From Methylotenera_A sp040387095 (GTDB taxonomy: Bacteria; Pseudomonadota; Gammaproteobacteria; Burkholderiales; Methylophilaceae), in assembly GCA_040387095.1 (NCBI GenBank), contig JAZKEJ010000017.1, positions 69,917 to 133,916 on the forward strand: a DNA stretch of 64,000 bases. Reading direction: 5' to 3'. Below are positions 35,354-44,449 of the stretch, piece by piece. The translations under genes were made by a program, and so were the position numbers. The notes below the pieces were generated by a model, which saw only the letters and a program-made list of their open reading frames with translations, had not been told where the DNA came from and did not search any database. Within the stretch, counting starts at the first letter, position 1. Every line of letters starts with the position of its first letter.

Positions 35354-35863
35354 TTACTTTTTAAGCGTTGATAATCGACGTATAAGATTACTTAACACAT
35401 CCGCCTGCATGTTTTCATTTAAGCGCTTTTCCTCACCTTGTTTGGCGAGCAAATTTGCATCACTGTAGGAAAAATCACGGCGTGCTTCAATAGTCTGTAC
35501 TGGGCTCCAAAGTTCTGCGTCCGCTTTTTTTGTACGGTAATGTATGCGATAGAACAATTCAAACTCATTAACCAAGCCACGACCACTTAATGACAAAATG
35601 CGTTTTTCACTTTCCTCACCCATCAGGTCGAGCAAAATGTCTGCATTTTCGCTGCTATTTAATACCTCAATATCATTTGTTTTCAGTGCTTTAAGCAGAT
35701 TTTTTGAAATAGTTAAGGTGCTGCCTTGAATAAATATACTGCTAAAAGCCAAGCTTGCAGAGCCGCGTAGCTGAAAACCGCATGCGACCAAACTGCTCAT
35801 CAAGCACAAGCAAAGCAATATGCGTAAAGATTTATAAGGGCTGTATGTTGTAAAGAGATTCAA
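35354..35863 (-). CDS. lptE: LPS-assembly lipoprotein LptE
   Basis: The outer-membrane lipoprotein that plugs the LptD barrel in LPS export. It has a signal peptide with lipobox SLVAC (about residue 28) followed at once by GFQLRG, the hallmark of LptE. The length is 169 residues. It begins 3 nt after the leuS stop. Its partner LptD is encoded at 44.4-46.9 kb. Confidence 0.93.
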   Translation of the reverse strand: MNLFTTYSPYKSLRILLCLCLMSSLVACGFQLRGSASLAFSSIFIQGSTLTISKNLLKALKTNDIEVLNSSENADILLDLMGEESEKRILSLSGRGLVNEFELFYRIHYRTKKADAELWSPVQTIEARRDFSYSDANLLAKQGEEKRLNENMQADVLSNLIRRLSTLKK

Positions 35864-35866
35864 GTT

Positions 35867-38305
35867 TTATCCAATCACCACGTTGACTAGCTTATTCGGC
35901 ACAACAATGATTTTACGCACTGTTGCGTTATCCACCAAAAATTTTGTGACGCAAGGCTGGGTAATGGCTAATTGCTCAATCGCCAGTTTCGCCATTTGCT
36001 TGGAAATAACCATGCTGCCGCGCAATTTTCCGTTCACCTGCAACACCAATTCCACCTCATCCTGCACCATGGCAGTTTTATCTGCAAGTGGCCAGATCGC
36101 CTCTAAAATATGGCTATTAGGTTTAAGTTCTGCCCACAGAGCTTGGCAAATATGTGGCACGATGGGTGAAAGCAATAAAGTGACATTTTGCAATACTTCT
36201 TGGCGCACGCTTCTAGTTAACACATCAGTGGCCTCAATTTTTGCTAAGGCATTCATCAGTTCCATTACTGATGAAATCGCGGTATTAAAACTATGGCGAC
36301 GACCATAATCATCTGCAACTTTTTCAATGGTTAAGTGCAATTGCAAGCGAATCGCCTTAAGTTCAGCGCTTAAATCGCCCGTTGTATAAGCCGCAATTTC
36401 GCCCAATTCAACATGTTCATATACTGCTTTCCAAAGCCTGCGTAAAAAGCGATTCGCGCCTTCCACGCCACTATCAGCCCATTCAAGAGATTGCTCAGGC
36501 GGCGCTGCAAACATCATAAATAAACGTGCGGTATCTGCACCATAACTATCAATTAAAGCTTGCGGGTCAACCGTGTTGCCTTTTGATTTGCTCATTTTTG
36601 AGCCATCTTTCAGCACCATGCCTTGCGTGAGCAAGTTGGTAAAAGGCTCATCATTTTGAATCAAACCCACATCGCGCATCAGTTTATTAAAGAATCGCGC
36701 ATAAAGCAGGTGCAAAATCGCATGCTCAATTCCGCCCACATATTGGTCAACTGGTAGCCAATAATTTGCACGCTCGTCACACATTTGATTAGCATCAAAG
36801 CTGGCATAACGCGCAAAATACCAAGATGATTCAAAGAACGTATCTAAAGTATCGGTTTCGCGCGTGGCTTTGCCACTACAAGTAGGGCAAGTTGTTTCGT
36901 AGAAACTTGGATCTTTCTTAATTGGTGAACCAACGCCATCCATCACCACATCTTCTGGCAATACAACCGGTAATTGGTCGGCGGGCACCGGCACTTCACC
37001 ACATTTTTCGCAATGGATAATCGGAATCGGGCAGCCCCAATAACGTTGGCGCGAAATGCCCCAATCGCGTAAACGGAATTGCGTGCGTTTTTTACCTAAA
37101 TTTTTAGCGTTAAGTGCCGCTGATATGGCGTCTGAAGATTGTTCAAAGTTTAAACCACTAAATTCGCCAGAACCAAATAAGATTCCATGCTCGGTCATCG
37201 GCAAGTTGTCAGTATCTGATTGTTTAATGACAGCTTTAATCGGCAAACTATATTTATTCGCAAACTCAAAATCGCGCTCATCATGCGCAGGCACCGCCAT
37301 CACAGCGCCTTCGCCGTAGCTAGCCAACACATAATTCGCCACCCAAACGGGTAATTGCTCGCCATTTAATGGATGCGTTACAAACAAACCAGTATCCATG
37401 CCTTTTTTCTCGGCAGTGGCGACATCGGCTTCAGCCACGCTACCCCGTTTACATTCCGCAATAAATTCAGCCAATTTAGGATTGCTTTGCGCAGCTAAAG
37501 TCGCCAGCGCATGCTCAGCAGCAACTGCTACATAAGTCGCGCCCATTAAGGTATCTGGACGGGTGGTGTAGACTTTTAGATTTCCGCTTTGACCGACAAT
37601 GGGAAATTCAACCTCGCAACCGTAGCTTTTGCCAATCCAGTTGCGTTGCATGGTTTTAACTTGTTCTGGCCAGCCATCCAGTTTGTCTAAATCATTTAGC
37701 AGTTCTTCGGCATAAGCGGTGATTTTCATAAAGTATTGCGGAATATCGCGCTTTTCGACCAGCGCACCACTGCGCCAGCCGCGGCCGTCAATCACTTGCT
37801 CATTGGCTAAAACTGTGCCGTCTACCGGATCCCAATTCACAGTAGAAGTCTTTTTGTAAATCAAACCCTTTTTAAATAATTCAGTAAAAAGCCATTGTTC
37901 CCATTTGTAATATTCTGGCTTGCAAGTCGCAATTTCACGATTCCAGTCCACACCTAAACCCAATTGTTTAAGCTGGGTTTTCATATGTTCGATATTTTCA
38001 TACGTCCATTTAGCAGGCGCGGTATTGTTTTTAATCGCCGCATTTTCCGCAGGTAAACCGAATGCATCCCAGCCCATTGGCTGCATCACGTTAAAGCCTT
38101 TCATTTTATGAAAACGGCTTAGCACATCGCCAATTGTATAGTTGCGCACATGGCCCATATGCAAACGGCCAGACGGATACGGAAACATTGATAGACAGTA
38201 ATATTTGGGTTTATCTGATTGCTCAGACGCGACAAATGATTGATTCTGATCCCAATAGGCTTGGGCGGCTTGTTCGATTTCTTTGAAAGGGTACTGCTGT
38301 TGCAT
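35867..38305 (-). CDS. leuS: Leucyl-tRNA synthetase
   Basis: Class I synthetase with HMGH at residues 49-52 and KMSKS in DGSKMSKSKGNTVDP. The zinc-type CEKCGEVPVP and CPTCSGKA pairs, and the editing-domain TTRPDTLMGATY and VPAHDERD, are intact. At 812 residues it is shorter than E. coli LeuRS (860) but no key motif is missing. It is the first gene of leuS-lptE-holA-proA-nadD, and a likely promoter lies in the 229-bp gap upstream. Confidence 0.97.
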   Translation of the reverse strand: MQQQYPFKEIEQAAQAYWDQNQSFVASEQSDKPKYYCLSMFPYPSGRLHMGHVRNYTIGDVLSRFHKMKGFNVMQPMGWDAFGLPAENAAIKNNTAPAKWTYENIEHMKTQLKQLGLGVDWNREIATCKPEYYKWEQWLFTELFKKGLIYKKTSTVNWDPVDGTVLANEQVIDGRGWRSGALVEKRDIPQYFMKITAYAEELLNDLDKLDGWPEQVKTMQRNWIGKSYGCEVEFPIVGQSGNLKVYTTRPDTLMGATYVAVAAEHALATLAAQSNPKLAEFIAECKRGSVAEADVATAEKKGMDTGLFVTHPLNGEQLPVWVANYVLASYGEGAVMAVPAHDERDFEFANKYSLPIKAVIKQSDTDNLPMTEHGILFGSGEFSGLNFEQSSDAISAALNAKNLGKKRTQFRLRDWGISRQRYWGCPIPIIHCEKCGEVPVPADQLPVVLPEDVVMDGVGSPIKKDPSFYETTCPTCSGKATRETDTLDTFFESSWYFARYASFDANQMCDERANYWLPVDQYVGGIEHAILHLLYARFFNKLMRDVGLIQNDEPFTNLLTQGMVLKDGSKMSKSKGNTVDPQALIDSYGADTARLFMMFAAPPEQSLEWADSGVEGANRFLRRLWKAVYEHVELGEIAAYTTGDLSAELKAIRLQLHLTIEKVADDYGRRHSFNTAISSVMELMNALAKIEATDVLTRSVRQEVLQNVTLLLSPIVPHICQALWAELKPNSHILEAIWPLADKTAMVQDEVELVLQVNGKLRGSMVISKQMAKLAIEQLAITQPCVTKFLVDNATVRKIIVVPNKLVNVVIG

Positions 38306-38402
38306 GGCCGGGTTTTCTTAAGTTGGTTGTCTTAAATAGGAATAGCGAAATTATACTTGAAGGCATAGGCTTTCGCATTGCCTGTATTGGCGTTAGTCAG
38401 CT

Positions 38403-38514
38403 AATCGATTGCAAAAATCGATTGAAGGATCGCACAGAATTTACGATGAATATTAGGTGGCTGAATTTTTAAGCTAACTTCCCCATTAACATTTGATTAA
38501 CGCGGAAGTTAAGC
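38403..38514. repeat. Two inverted repeats between leuS and the LapA-like gene
   Basis: First repeat: an 8-bp perfect dyad AATCGATT at 38403-38410 and 38416-38423 with a 5-nt loop. Second repeat: an imperfect long hairpin, 38473-38482 (GCTAACTTCC) with 38504-38514 (GGAAGTTAAGC). The second could end transcription of the LapA-like gene, and the first may be an operator or 5' leader structure for leuS. No T tract is attached to either. Confidence 0.4.
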
Positions 38515-38534
38515 CAAGGTGAGTATATTGAAAC

Positions 38535-39020
38535 TTATTTTTGGCCTGGAAATCTAGTTTCAAGTCTATCTTCCAGCTCGCCAATATAAGCGGAAAGTGA
38601 ATTTCCCGATTGGTTAATTGCTTGATTTATTTCGGCATTCAGCACATCAATTTTAGACATAAATGCCGCTTTTAACTCGGCTTGTGCAGCGGCTTGTTTT
38701 TGAATTTCGGCATCCATAAATTGGCGTAACTCAGTAAAGCGTGACGCTTCTGCTTTGTCAGCTAATTCGCGATTGGTTTGTAATTCTTTGGCATGGCGGC
38801 GCGCCTCAAACAAAACGGAGGTTTGCAGGTAAACGATAAAGATAAGAAACAATGCAGTCAGCACAGCGATCATGCCCAGCATTACCAAGCCGAGTGGCGC
38901 ATTCACTTCGGCAACACCTAAATTAAGCGTTGTTGGCGCCATAATGGTGCTCCAATTCAGTATCATAAATACTAAAATTAATCCCAAAACTCCTAGTAAA
39001 ACTAATGCGCGAACTTTCAT
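38535..39020 (-). CDS. LapA-domain-like two-helix membrane protein with coiled-coil tail
   Basis: A 161-residue protein. Two membrane helices (~7-24 and ~42-67) are separated by a short loop, as in LapA/DUF1049 proteins. A soluble helical tail (~70-160), charged and coiled-coil-like (ARRHAKELQTNRELADKAEA), ends in LEDRLETRFPG. It probably sits in the inner membrane with the tail in the cytoplasm. The family link is moderate, and function is unknown. It is monocistronic. Confidence 0.6.
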   Translation of the reverse strand: MKVRALVLLGVLGLILVFMILNWSTIMAPTTLNLGVAEVNAPLGLVMLGMIAVLTALFLIFIVYLQTSVLFEARRHAKELQTNRELADKAEASRFTELRQFMDAEIQKQAAAQAELKAAFMSKIDVLNAEINQAINQSGNSLSAYIGELEDRLETRFPGQK

Positions 39021-39218
39021 GTCGGTTTGTCTCTATTGATTTTAATAATAGCAAAAAACTTTTTTGCTCTATGTGTTTAGTTATTAATACTGTTGACCAA
39101 AGTTTAGTCCTAAATCAATCGAAATTGTTGCAAGTTTAATATCAAAGTAAAAATAGTTAACCTGTATTTAAAGTCAAAAAATGAGTTTTAATCGAATTTA
39201 ATATGACTATACTGAGGT

Positions 39219-39644
39219 TTAATGTGAAATGGCGGATTCCGGCAAGCCGAATATTTTGTCAAACGCCCAAGTGAAGGTGATGGCATAAACAAAAAACATC
39301 AGCAATAAGCCAATTTCAGCAATAAATGCATCAACAAAAGAAATATCCAGCCAAAATCCCATCAGCGGCACCAACATCATCACCAATCCACCTTCAAAGC
39401 CAATGCCATGTGCAAGGCGCCGCCAAATAGAACGACCTTTAATGATTTGGCGCGATTCCCACTGTTCAAAAATCGCGTTGAAAACGTAATTCCACGCCAA
39501 TGCAATCGTCGACATAATAGCCGCTAAAGTGAGCGCAGATGAAGCAGGAGCATCAAACGCAAGGCCGATGATTGGGCTTGTTAGTAAGATTGCGCCAATT
39601 TCATAGAGCAGAGCTTGAATGACTCTACGGATAATGGGATTCAT
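39219..39644 (-). CDS. PACE-family (BTP domain) efflux transporter
   Basis: A 141-residue protein made of two tandem two-helix units. The arginine-containing RRVIQALLYEIGAILLTSP start and the second YNW-like region (WNYVFNAIFEQWE, then RRLAHGIGFEGG) fit the Proteobacterial Antimicrobial Compound Efflux family (AceI-like). In that family a conserved Glu in the first helix (here in LLYEIGA) is needed for proton coupling. Substrates range from chlorhexidine to polyamines, and the substrate here is unknown. Confidence 0.85.
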   Translation of the reverse strand: MNPIIRRVIQALLYEIGAILLTSPIIGLAFDAPASSALTLAAIMSTIALAWNYVFNAIFEQWESRQIIKGRSIWRRLAHGIGFEGGLVMMLVPLMGFWLDISFVDAFIAEIGLLLMFFVYAITFTWAFDKIFGLPESAISH

Positions 39645-39726
39645 ATAGTGATTCTAAAATAGACACCAAAATAATTTAATTTTTTAAGAAATAAATTTAA
39701 TCATGGTCTATCCCTATTTATTTGAC

Positions 39727-40332
39727 TTATTTGTTATCAATTACTACACTTTCAAAGATTTTGTTAGCCTTTTCTGCAAGTTGGTTATCTTTATTTGCAT
39801 CATAGTATCTATCATAATATCGAAGCTCAACGCCCATACCCTTAAATTTGGCAAAGCCACAAGACAAGAGATATTGTTCGCTCCATTTTTTATCATCATT
39901 GCTTACCGTCCTAACAGGTTTTGTGTCTTCCAATATGAGATGAACTCTAGCGCAAAGAGGGTTTGCTGGGTCAGCCATTGCCTCTAATGTTCTAATTTTA
40001 AATTTTGAATCCCCCGCATAACCTTTTTCAATATTTCTTTTGATTTGGGAAACGTAAGATGAAATTGGATCCGCAGACGTATCTAGCCGAATTATATAGC
40101 CCTCAATTTCTTTATTTTCATCGTCGGTTACACCTTTTTTCGTTAAAGATACGCCAGCACCAGAACGTTTTGTGATCCAGCCATCCTCTTCAGGCGGAGT
40201 AAATTTAAGGCCTAATGTACCACCAGTTTTGTCGGTTATTCCAAAAGAAATAGGCTTCTGTATGTTAGTTTCAAGAGTATCTGCCCAAGCATTTATGCTT
40301 AATAAGGTCGCAATAATAATAATATTTTTCAT
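39727..40332 (-). CDS. Exported protein of unknown function
   Basis: A protein of about 201 residues from the ATG at 40332, chosen because it gives a signal peptide (MKNIIIIATLLSINAWA). The longer reading from 40392 would bury it. The mature part is soluble, with a beta-rich start (ISFGITDKTGGTLGLKF), and two cysteines (in PLCARV and LLSCGF) could form a disulfide. Base use is more AT-rich than the flanks, with several AGA/AGG/ATA codons. I do not recognise it. It may be recently acquired. Confidence 0.6.
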   Translation of the reverse strand: MKNIIIIATLLSINAWADTLETNIQKPISFGITDKTGGTLGLKFTPPEEDGWITKRSGAGVSLTKKGVTDDENKEIEGYIIRLDTSADPISSYVSQIKRNIEKGYAGDSKFKIRTLEAMADPANPLCARVHLILEDTKPVRTVSNDDKKWSEQYLLSCGFAKFKGMGVELRYYDRYYDANKDNQLAEKANKIFESVVIDNK

Positions 40333-40443
40333 GGTTTTGATAAGTTCAACAAAAGTGGAGAAAGTAAGTGGTTCAGTTTTAAACATGCCCAACGTAAAGT
40401 AGAGCCCAAAAAAGAACTCAATCTTTTTTGAGGCAATCTGATA

Positions 40444-40475
40444 ATAAAAATTACTTCATTAGAAATAATTTTTAT
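40444..40475. repeat. AT-rich perfect inverted repeat beside the unknown exported gene
   Basis: Ten-base arms (40444-40453 ATAAAAATTA, 40466-40475 TAATTTTTAT) surround a 12-nt loop, about 70-100 nt past the adk stop. It could be a weak end signal for adk or a protein-binding dyad for the next gene. Confidence 0.4.
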
Positions 40476-40543
40476 CGATTGGCTGTAAACTTTTAGTACG
40501 CCTATTTTTTAATAGTCTGTTTTATAAACGCATTTGACTTGAC

Positions 40544-41197
40544 CTACTTGAGAGCCGCAAAAATATTATTCTTAATCGTTTCCATTTCACCAATACCATT
40601 CACAAATACATGCTTAGGTGCGCCTTGTAGGCCGCTGTTTGCACAATCGACGTAATATTTGACCAATGGTTTGGTTTGGCTGTGATATACGTTCAGGCGG
40701 TTTTTAACGACTTCTTCTTTATCATCATCGCGTTGTACTAAATCTTCGCCTGTGACGTCATCTTTGCCAGCCACTTTTGGTGGATTGAATGTAACGTGAT
40801 AAGTGCGGCCAGAAGCAGGGTGACTGCGGCGGCCGCTCATACGCTCTACGATTGCTTCGTCTGGCACGTCAATCTCAACCACATAATCAATGCCAACACC
40901 TGCTTGTTTCATTGCTTCAGCTTGCGGAATGGTGCGCGGAAAGCCGTCGAATAAAAAGCCGTTTGCACAGTCGGCTTCTTTAATGCGCTCGCTGACCAAA
41001 CCGATAATCACGGCATCTGGCACCAAGCCGCCGCTATCCATAAACGCTTTGGCTTCTAAGCCCAATGGTGTGCCAGCTTTAACTGCGGCGCGCAGCATGT
41101 CACCGGTAGAGATTTGCGGAATATTGAATTTTTCGCGTAAGTGGGTGGCTTGTGTGCCTTTGCCTGCGCCTGGTGCGCCAAGTAAGATGATTCGCAT
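40544..41197 (-). CDS. adk: Adenylate kinase
   Basis: Balances AMP, ADP and ATP. The P-loop GAPGAGKGTQA (residues 7-17) starts the protein, and FLFDGFPRTIPQAEA and GRRSHPASGRTYHV mark the AMP site and LID. The length of 217 residues is usual for the long-LID form. The LID lacks zinc cysteines, as in most Gram-negatives. It follows rsmA by about 50 bp and may be a separate unit. Confidence 0.97.
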   Translation of the reverse strand: MRIILLGAPGAGKGTQATHLREKFNIPQISTGDMLRAAVKAGTPLGLEAKAFMDSGGLVPDAVIIGLVSERIKEADCANGFLFDGFPRTIPQAEAMKQAGVGIDYVVEIDVPDEAIVERMSGRRSHPASGRTYHVTFNPPKVAGKDDVTGEDLVQRDDDKEEVVKNRLNVYHSQTKPLVKYYVDCANSGLQGAPKHVFVNGIGEMETIKNNIFAALK

Positions 41198-41246
41198 GGG
41201 TTTTCTCTAGCTTTAAGTTAAGGAGTTTTGGAAAAGGGTAATTATA

Positions 41247-42038
41247 TCAAACAAGGGAATTGCCAACATAGTTGCTGATGGTGACAAATTCGGCAACGCT
41301 CAAATTTTCGGCGCGCAATTGTGGGTTAATGTTAAGTGCGGCAAAGCCTGTATCATCTAGCAAGCCTTTCAGAGTATTGCGCAATGTTTTGCGGCGCTGA
41401 CCAAATGCCGCCAACACTACTTTGGCAAACAGCTTGGTATCGTTAGCGACAAAAGGCAGCTTGGCATGCGGCACGCAACGCACAAAAGCAGATTCCACTT
41501 TTGGCGCTGGCTCAAACGCTTCCGGCGGCACGGTGATCAAATATTCCATCGCCAGATCATATTGCAACATAACCGAAAGCCTCCCGTATGCTGGTGTAGA
41601 AGGTTGCGCCACCATGCGTTCGACCACTTCTTTTTGCAGCATAAAATGCATGTCGGTAATATGGCTGATGTTTTGTAGCAAATGAAACAAAATAGGGGTG
41701 GAAATATTGTATGGCAAGTTGCCTGTTACTCTTAAATTGCTACTCAAACTGGAAAAGTCGAATTTAAGCGCATCTACATTATGAATAGTCAGCGTGTTTT
41801 TTGCGTAAGCGGGTTTTGCATATTCGGTCTGCATCCAAGACACAATATCGCGGTCAATTTCCACTACGTGCAAATGTTCGATTTTTGCTAGAAGGGGTTT
41901 GGTTAATGCGCCAAGACCAGGCCCAATTTCTACAATGAATTGATTATCTTGTGGATTAATCGCCTCAATTAAACTATTAGTAATGGCTTGGTCGGTTAAA
42001 AAATTTTGACCGAACCTTTTTTTTGCGACGTGTTTCAT
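41247..42038 (-). CDS. rsmA: 16S rRNA (A1518/A1519) dimethyltransferase RsmA (KsgA)
   Basis: Dimethylates two adjacent adenines near the 3' end of 16S rRNA. It begins with AKKRFGQNFL, has SAM motif EIGPGLGALT and catalytic NLPYNISTPI (NLPY), and is 263 residues. It starts 9 bp after pdxA, in the conserved lptD-surA-pdxA-rsmA order. Confidence 0.97.
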   Translation of the reverse strand: MKHVAKKRFGQNFLTDQAITNSLIEAINPQDNQFIVEIGPGLGALTKPLLAKIEHLHVVEIDRDIVSWMQTEYAKPAYAKNTLTIHNVDALKFDFSSLSSNLRVTGNLPYNISTPILFHLLQNISHITDMHFMLQKEVVERMVAQPSTPAYGRLSVMLQYDLAMEYLITVPPEAFEPAPKVESAFVRCVPHAKLPFVANDTKLFAKVVLAAFGQRRKTLRNTLKGLLDDTGFAALNINPQLRAENLSVAEFVTISNYVGNSLV

Positions 42039-42047
42039 TGATGTGAC

Positions 42048-43046
42048 TTACCTTTTAACACGATGGCCTGCTAATTCTATGGCTAAGTTGATAGCACTTA
42101 ACATGCTGCCGATATCAATATTGCCTGTGCCCGCCAAGTCTAACGCTGTTCCGTGATCGACCGATGTGCGGATAATTGGCAGCCCAAGCGTCACATTGAC
42201 GCCTTCTCCAAAACTGGCGTGTTTCAGCACAGGCAATCCTTGGTCGTGATACATCGTCAGCACCGCATCTGCTTTGTTTAAATGGTGCTTGGTAAATAAG
42301 GTATCAGCAGGCAGCGCGCCAATCAATTGCATACCTTCATCGCGCAATTGATTTAATACTGGGTTGATAATCTCAATTTCTTCACGCCCCAAATAACCGT
42401 CTTCACCCGCATGTGGATTAAGTCCAGCTACCAGAATGCGCGGGTGAGTTAAGCCAAATTTGGTGACCAAATCGTGATGCAAAATGCGAATCGTTTGCGC
42501 TAAACTTTTTTTAGTAATGGCTGCGGGCACGTCTTTTAAGGCTAAATGAATAGTTGCCAGTGCAATTTTTAAACCGCCACCTACCAACATCATCACTACT
42601 TGGGGCGTTTTGGTGTATTCCGCTAAAAATTCGGTGTGGCCAGTAAACGCAATGCCAGCATCATTAATCACGCCTTTATGCACGGGCGCGGTGACGATTG
42701 CATCAAACGCACCGCTTAATGTGCCATCCAATGCACAGGTCAACGTATTGAGTACATATTGGCTATTAACCGCATTTAATGTGCCAGCTTTAACGCCTGC
42801 AGCGGTGGGGATGTGCAGTATTTTTAGTGACGGTTTTTGCTGCAAACGTGCGTTCTGGGTTAACGCATATGGCTCAATATCCATTTTGATATTGAGTTGC
42901 TGTGCACGGTTTTTTAAGACATCGATATCACCAATCACGGTAATATCCGCCGCAATATCCAATTGCGACAGCAGCACGCAAATGTCAGGGCCAATACCAG
43001 CAGGTTCGCCAGAAGTGATTGCGATGCGAGGTAGTAGATTACTCAA
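42048..43046 (-). CDS. pdxA: 4-hydroxythreonine-4-phosphate dehydrogenase
   Basis: An NAD-dependent step of pyridoxal phosphate synthesis. It has ITSGEPAGIGPDI at the start, metal-binding histidines in FTGHTEFLAE and MYHDQGLPVLK, and AGLNPHAGEDG. The length of 332 residues is standard. It is between surA (77-bp gap) and rsmA (9-bp gap). Confidence 0.96.
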   Translation of the reverse strand: MSNLLPRIAITSGEPAGIGPDICVLLSQLDIAADITVIGDIDVLKNRAQQLNIKMDIEPYALTQNARLQQKPSLKILHIPTAAGVKAGTLNAVNSQYVLNTLTCALDGTLSGAFDAIVTAPVHKGVINDAGIAFTGHTEFLAEYTKTPQVVMMLVGGGLKIALATIHLALKDVPAAITKKSLAQTIRILHHDLVTKFGLTHPRILVAGLNPHAGEDGYLGREEIEIINPVLNQLRDEGMQLIGALPADTLFTKHHLNKADAVLTMYHDQGLPVLKHASFGEGVNVTLGLPIIRTSVDHGTALDLAGTGNIDIGSMLSAINLAIELAGHRVKR

Positions 43047-43123
43047 AGCAATTTAGCATTCAAATAATTGAAATAACTATACTTAAAATATAGCACTTGA
43101 AAATAGTACTTGAAATATAGTGT

Positions 43124-44449
43124 TTAGAATTTATCTTCTAAACGCAACTCAACGAATGCACGGTCGCGTAGTTCGCGTATCCAATCTTGGTAAGCTTCAT
43201 CCGATTTACGTGCGCGGATCTCTTGGCGTGCTTTTAGTCTGGTCGCTTCTTTGCTCATGTCTTGCTTGCGACGCTCTAATACTTGGATAATATGCCAGCC
43301 AAATGGTGAACGCACAGGCTCACTAATTTCATTAATCGCTAGTTCATTCATAGCGGTTTCAAATTGCGGTACGGTATCGCCTGGGTTAACCCAGCCTAAA
43401 TCACCACCATTATTCGCGCTGCCATCTTCCGAATATTGGCGCGCCAACTCTTCAAACTTAACGCCATTATCCAAACGCTCTTTAATACTATCCATTTTTT
43501 GCTTGCCATCTTTTTCAGAAACCACCTCGGTTAATTTGATTAAGATGTGCCGTGCATGAGTTTGATCAACCATTAGAGAAATCTCACCACCTCGGCGATT
43601 GGTAAGCTTTAAAATATGAAATCCGTTGGGGCTGCGAATCGGCTTTGAAACTTCGCCCACCTGCATCGGCTTAAGGGTATCTAAAAATAAAGCAGGAAGT
43701 TGAGTGCCTTTTTTCCAGCCCATTTTTCCGCCTTCAAAGGCGTTTGGCGTATCAGAGTAATTAGCAGAAACCTCTGTAAAATCTTTGCCATCTGCCAATT
43801 CTTTTAGCACAGCTTCAGTTTTTGTGCGTAGTTTTTGTATATCTTCCGGTGAACTGTCTTCCGGTGCGCGGATTAAAATGTGTGAGATTTCAAACTCATC
43901 CTGGTCATCACCCCGATTGGCTTGAGTCGTTAAAAAGTTATCAATTTCGCCATCTGTAACGGTTAACTTATTGTCTACATCGCGCTCGCGCAAGCGTGAC
44001 ATGGTGATTTCGTTACGAATATCCTCACGGAATAATCTTAATGTTAAACCGTCTTTTTCTAGCGCATCTTTAAATTCGGCGACATCCATTTTATTCTGTG
44101 CGGCAATACGTTCAATGGTTTTGTCTAAAACAGTATCATCTACTTTAATGCCAGTTTGTGCCGCTAGTTGTAACTGCAGGCTGTCTACAATTAAACGCTC
44201 TAAAATTTGTTTTTCAAGCACATCTTGAGGCGGTAATTGCGTACCTTGTTTTTGTAATTGTGCTGAAACGGTTTGCATGCGATTGGTGAGTTCCTGTTCC
44301 GTAATTACACCTTGATCAACGATAGCGATAATACGGTCCATCTTAACTGGCGCGGCAGAATTGGTAGCAGCCAGTGTGATAGATGGAACTAAAAATAGCA
44401 TTAAAAACAATAGGTTAAAAATAGCAGTCATTTTTTTGAATAATTTCAT
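43124..44449 (-). CDS. surA: Periplasmic chaperone and peptidyl-prolyl isomerase SurA
   Basis: Escorts outer-membrane barrel proteins such as LptD to the BAM complex. It has a signal peptide (to ~27), a chaperone N-domain (VDQGVITEQELTNRM) and two parvulin domains, one starting FEISHILIRAPED and the second HARHILIKLTEV, each with GG(D/K)MGW or GGDLGW. The length is 441 residues. Its ATG overlaps the lptD TGA by 4 nt, so the client and its chaperone are coupled. Confidence 0.96.
   Translation of the reverse strand: MKLFKKMTAIFNLLFLMLFLVPSITLAATNSAAPVKMDRIIAIVDQGVITEQELTNRMQTVSAQLQKQGTQLPPQDVLEKQILERLIVDSLQLQLAAQTGIKVDDTVLDKTIERIAAQNKMDVAEFKDALEKDGLTLRLFREDIRNEITMSRLRERDVDNKLTVTDGEIDNFLTTQANRGDDQDEFEISHILIRAPEDSSPEDIQKLRTKTEAVLKELADGKDFTEVSANYSDTPNAFEGGKMGWKKGTQLPALFLDTLKPMQVGEVSKPIRSPNGFHILKLTNRRGGEISLMVDQTHARHILIKLTEVVSEKDGKQKMDSIKERLDNGVKFEELARQYSEDGSANNGGDLGWVNPGDTVPQFETAMNELAINEISEPVRSPFGWHIIQVLERRKQDMSKEATRLKARQEIRARKSDEAYQDWIRELRDRAFVELRLEDKF

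Noticed and set aside
40380..40430. Integron attC-like bases (GCCCAACGT-like core)
   Set aside because: Only a short partial core is seen, with no paired inverse core and no integrase.
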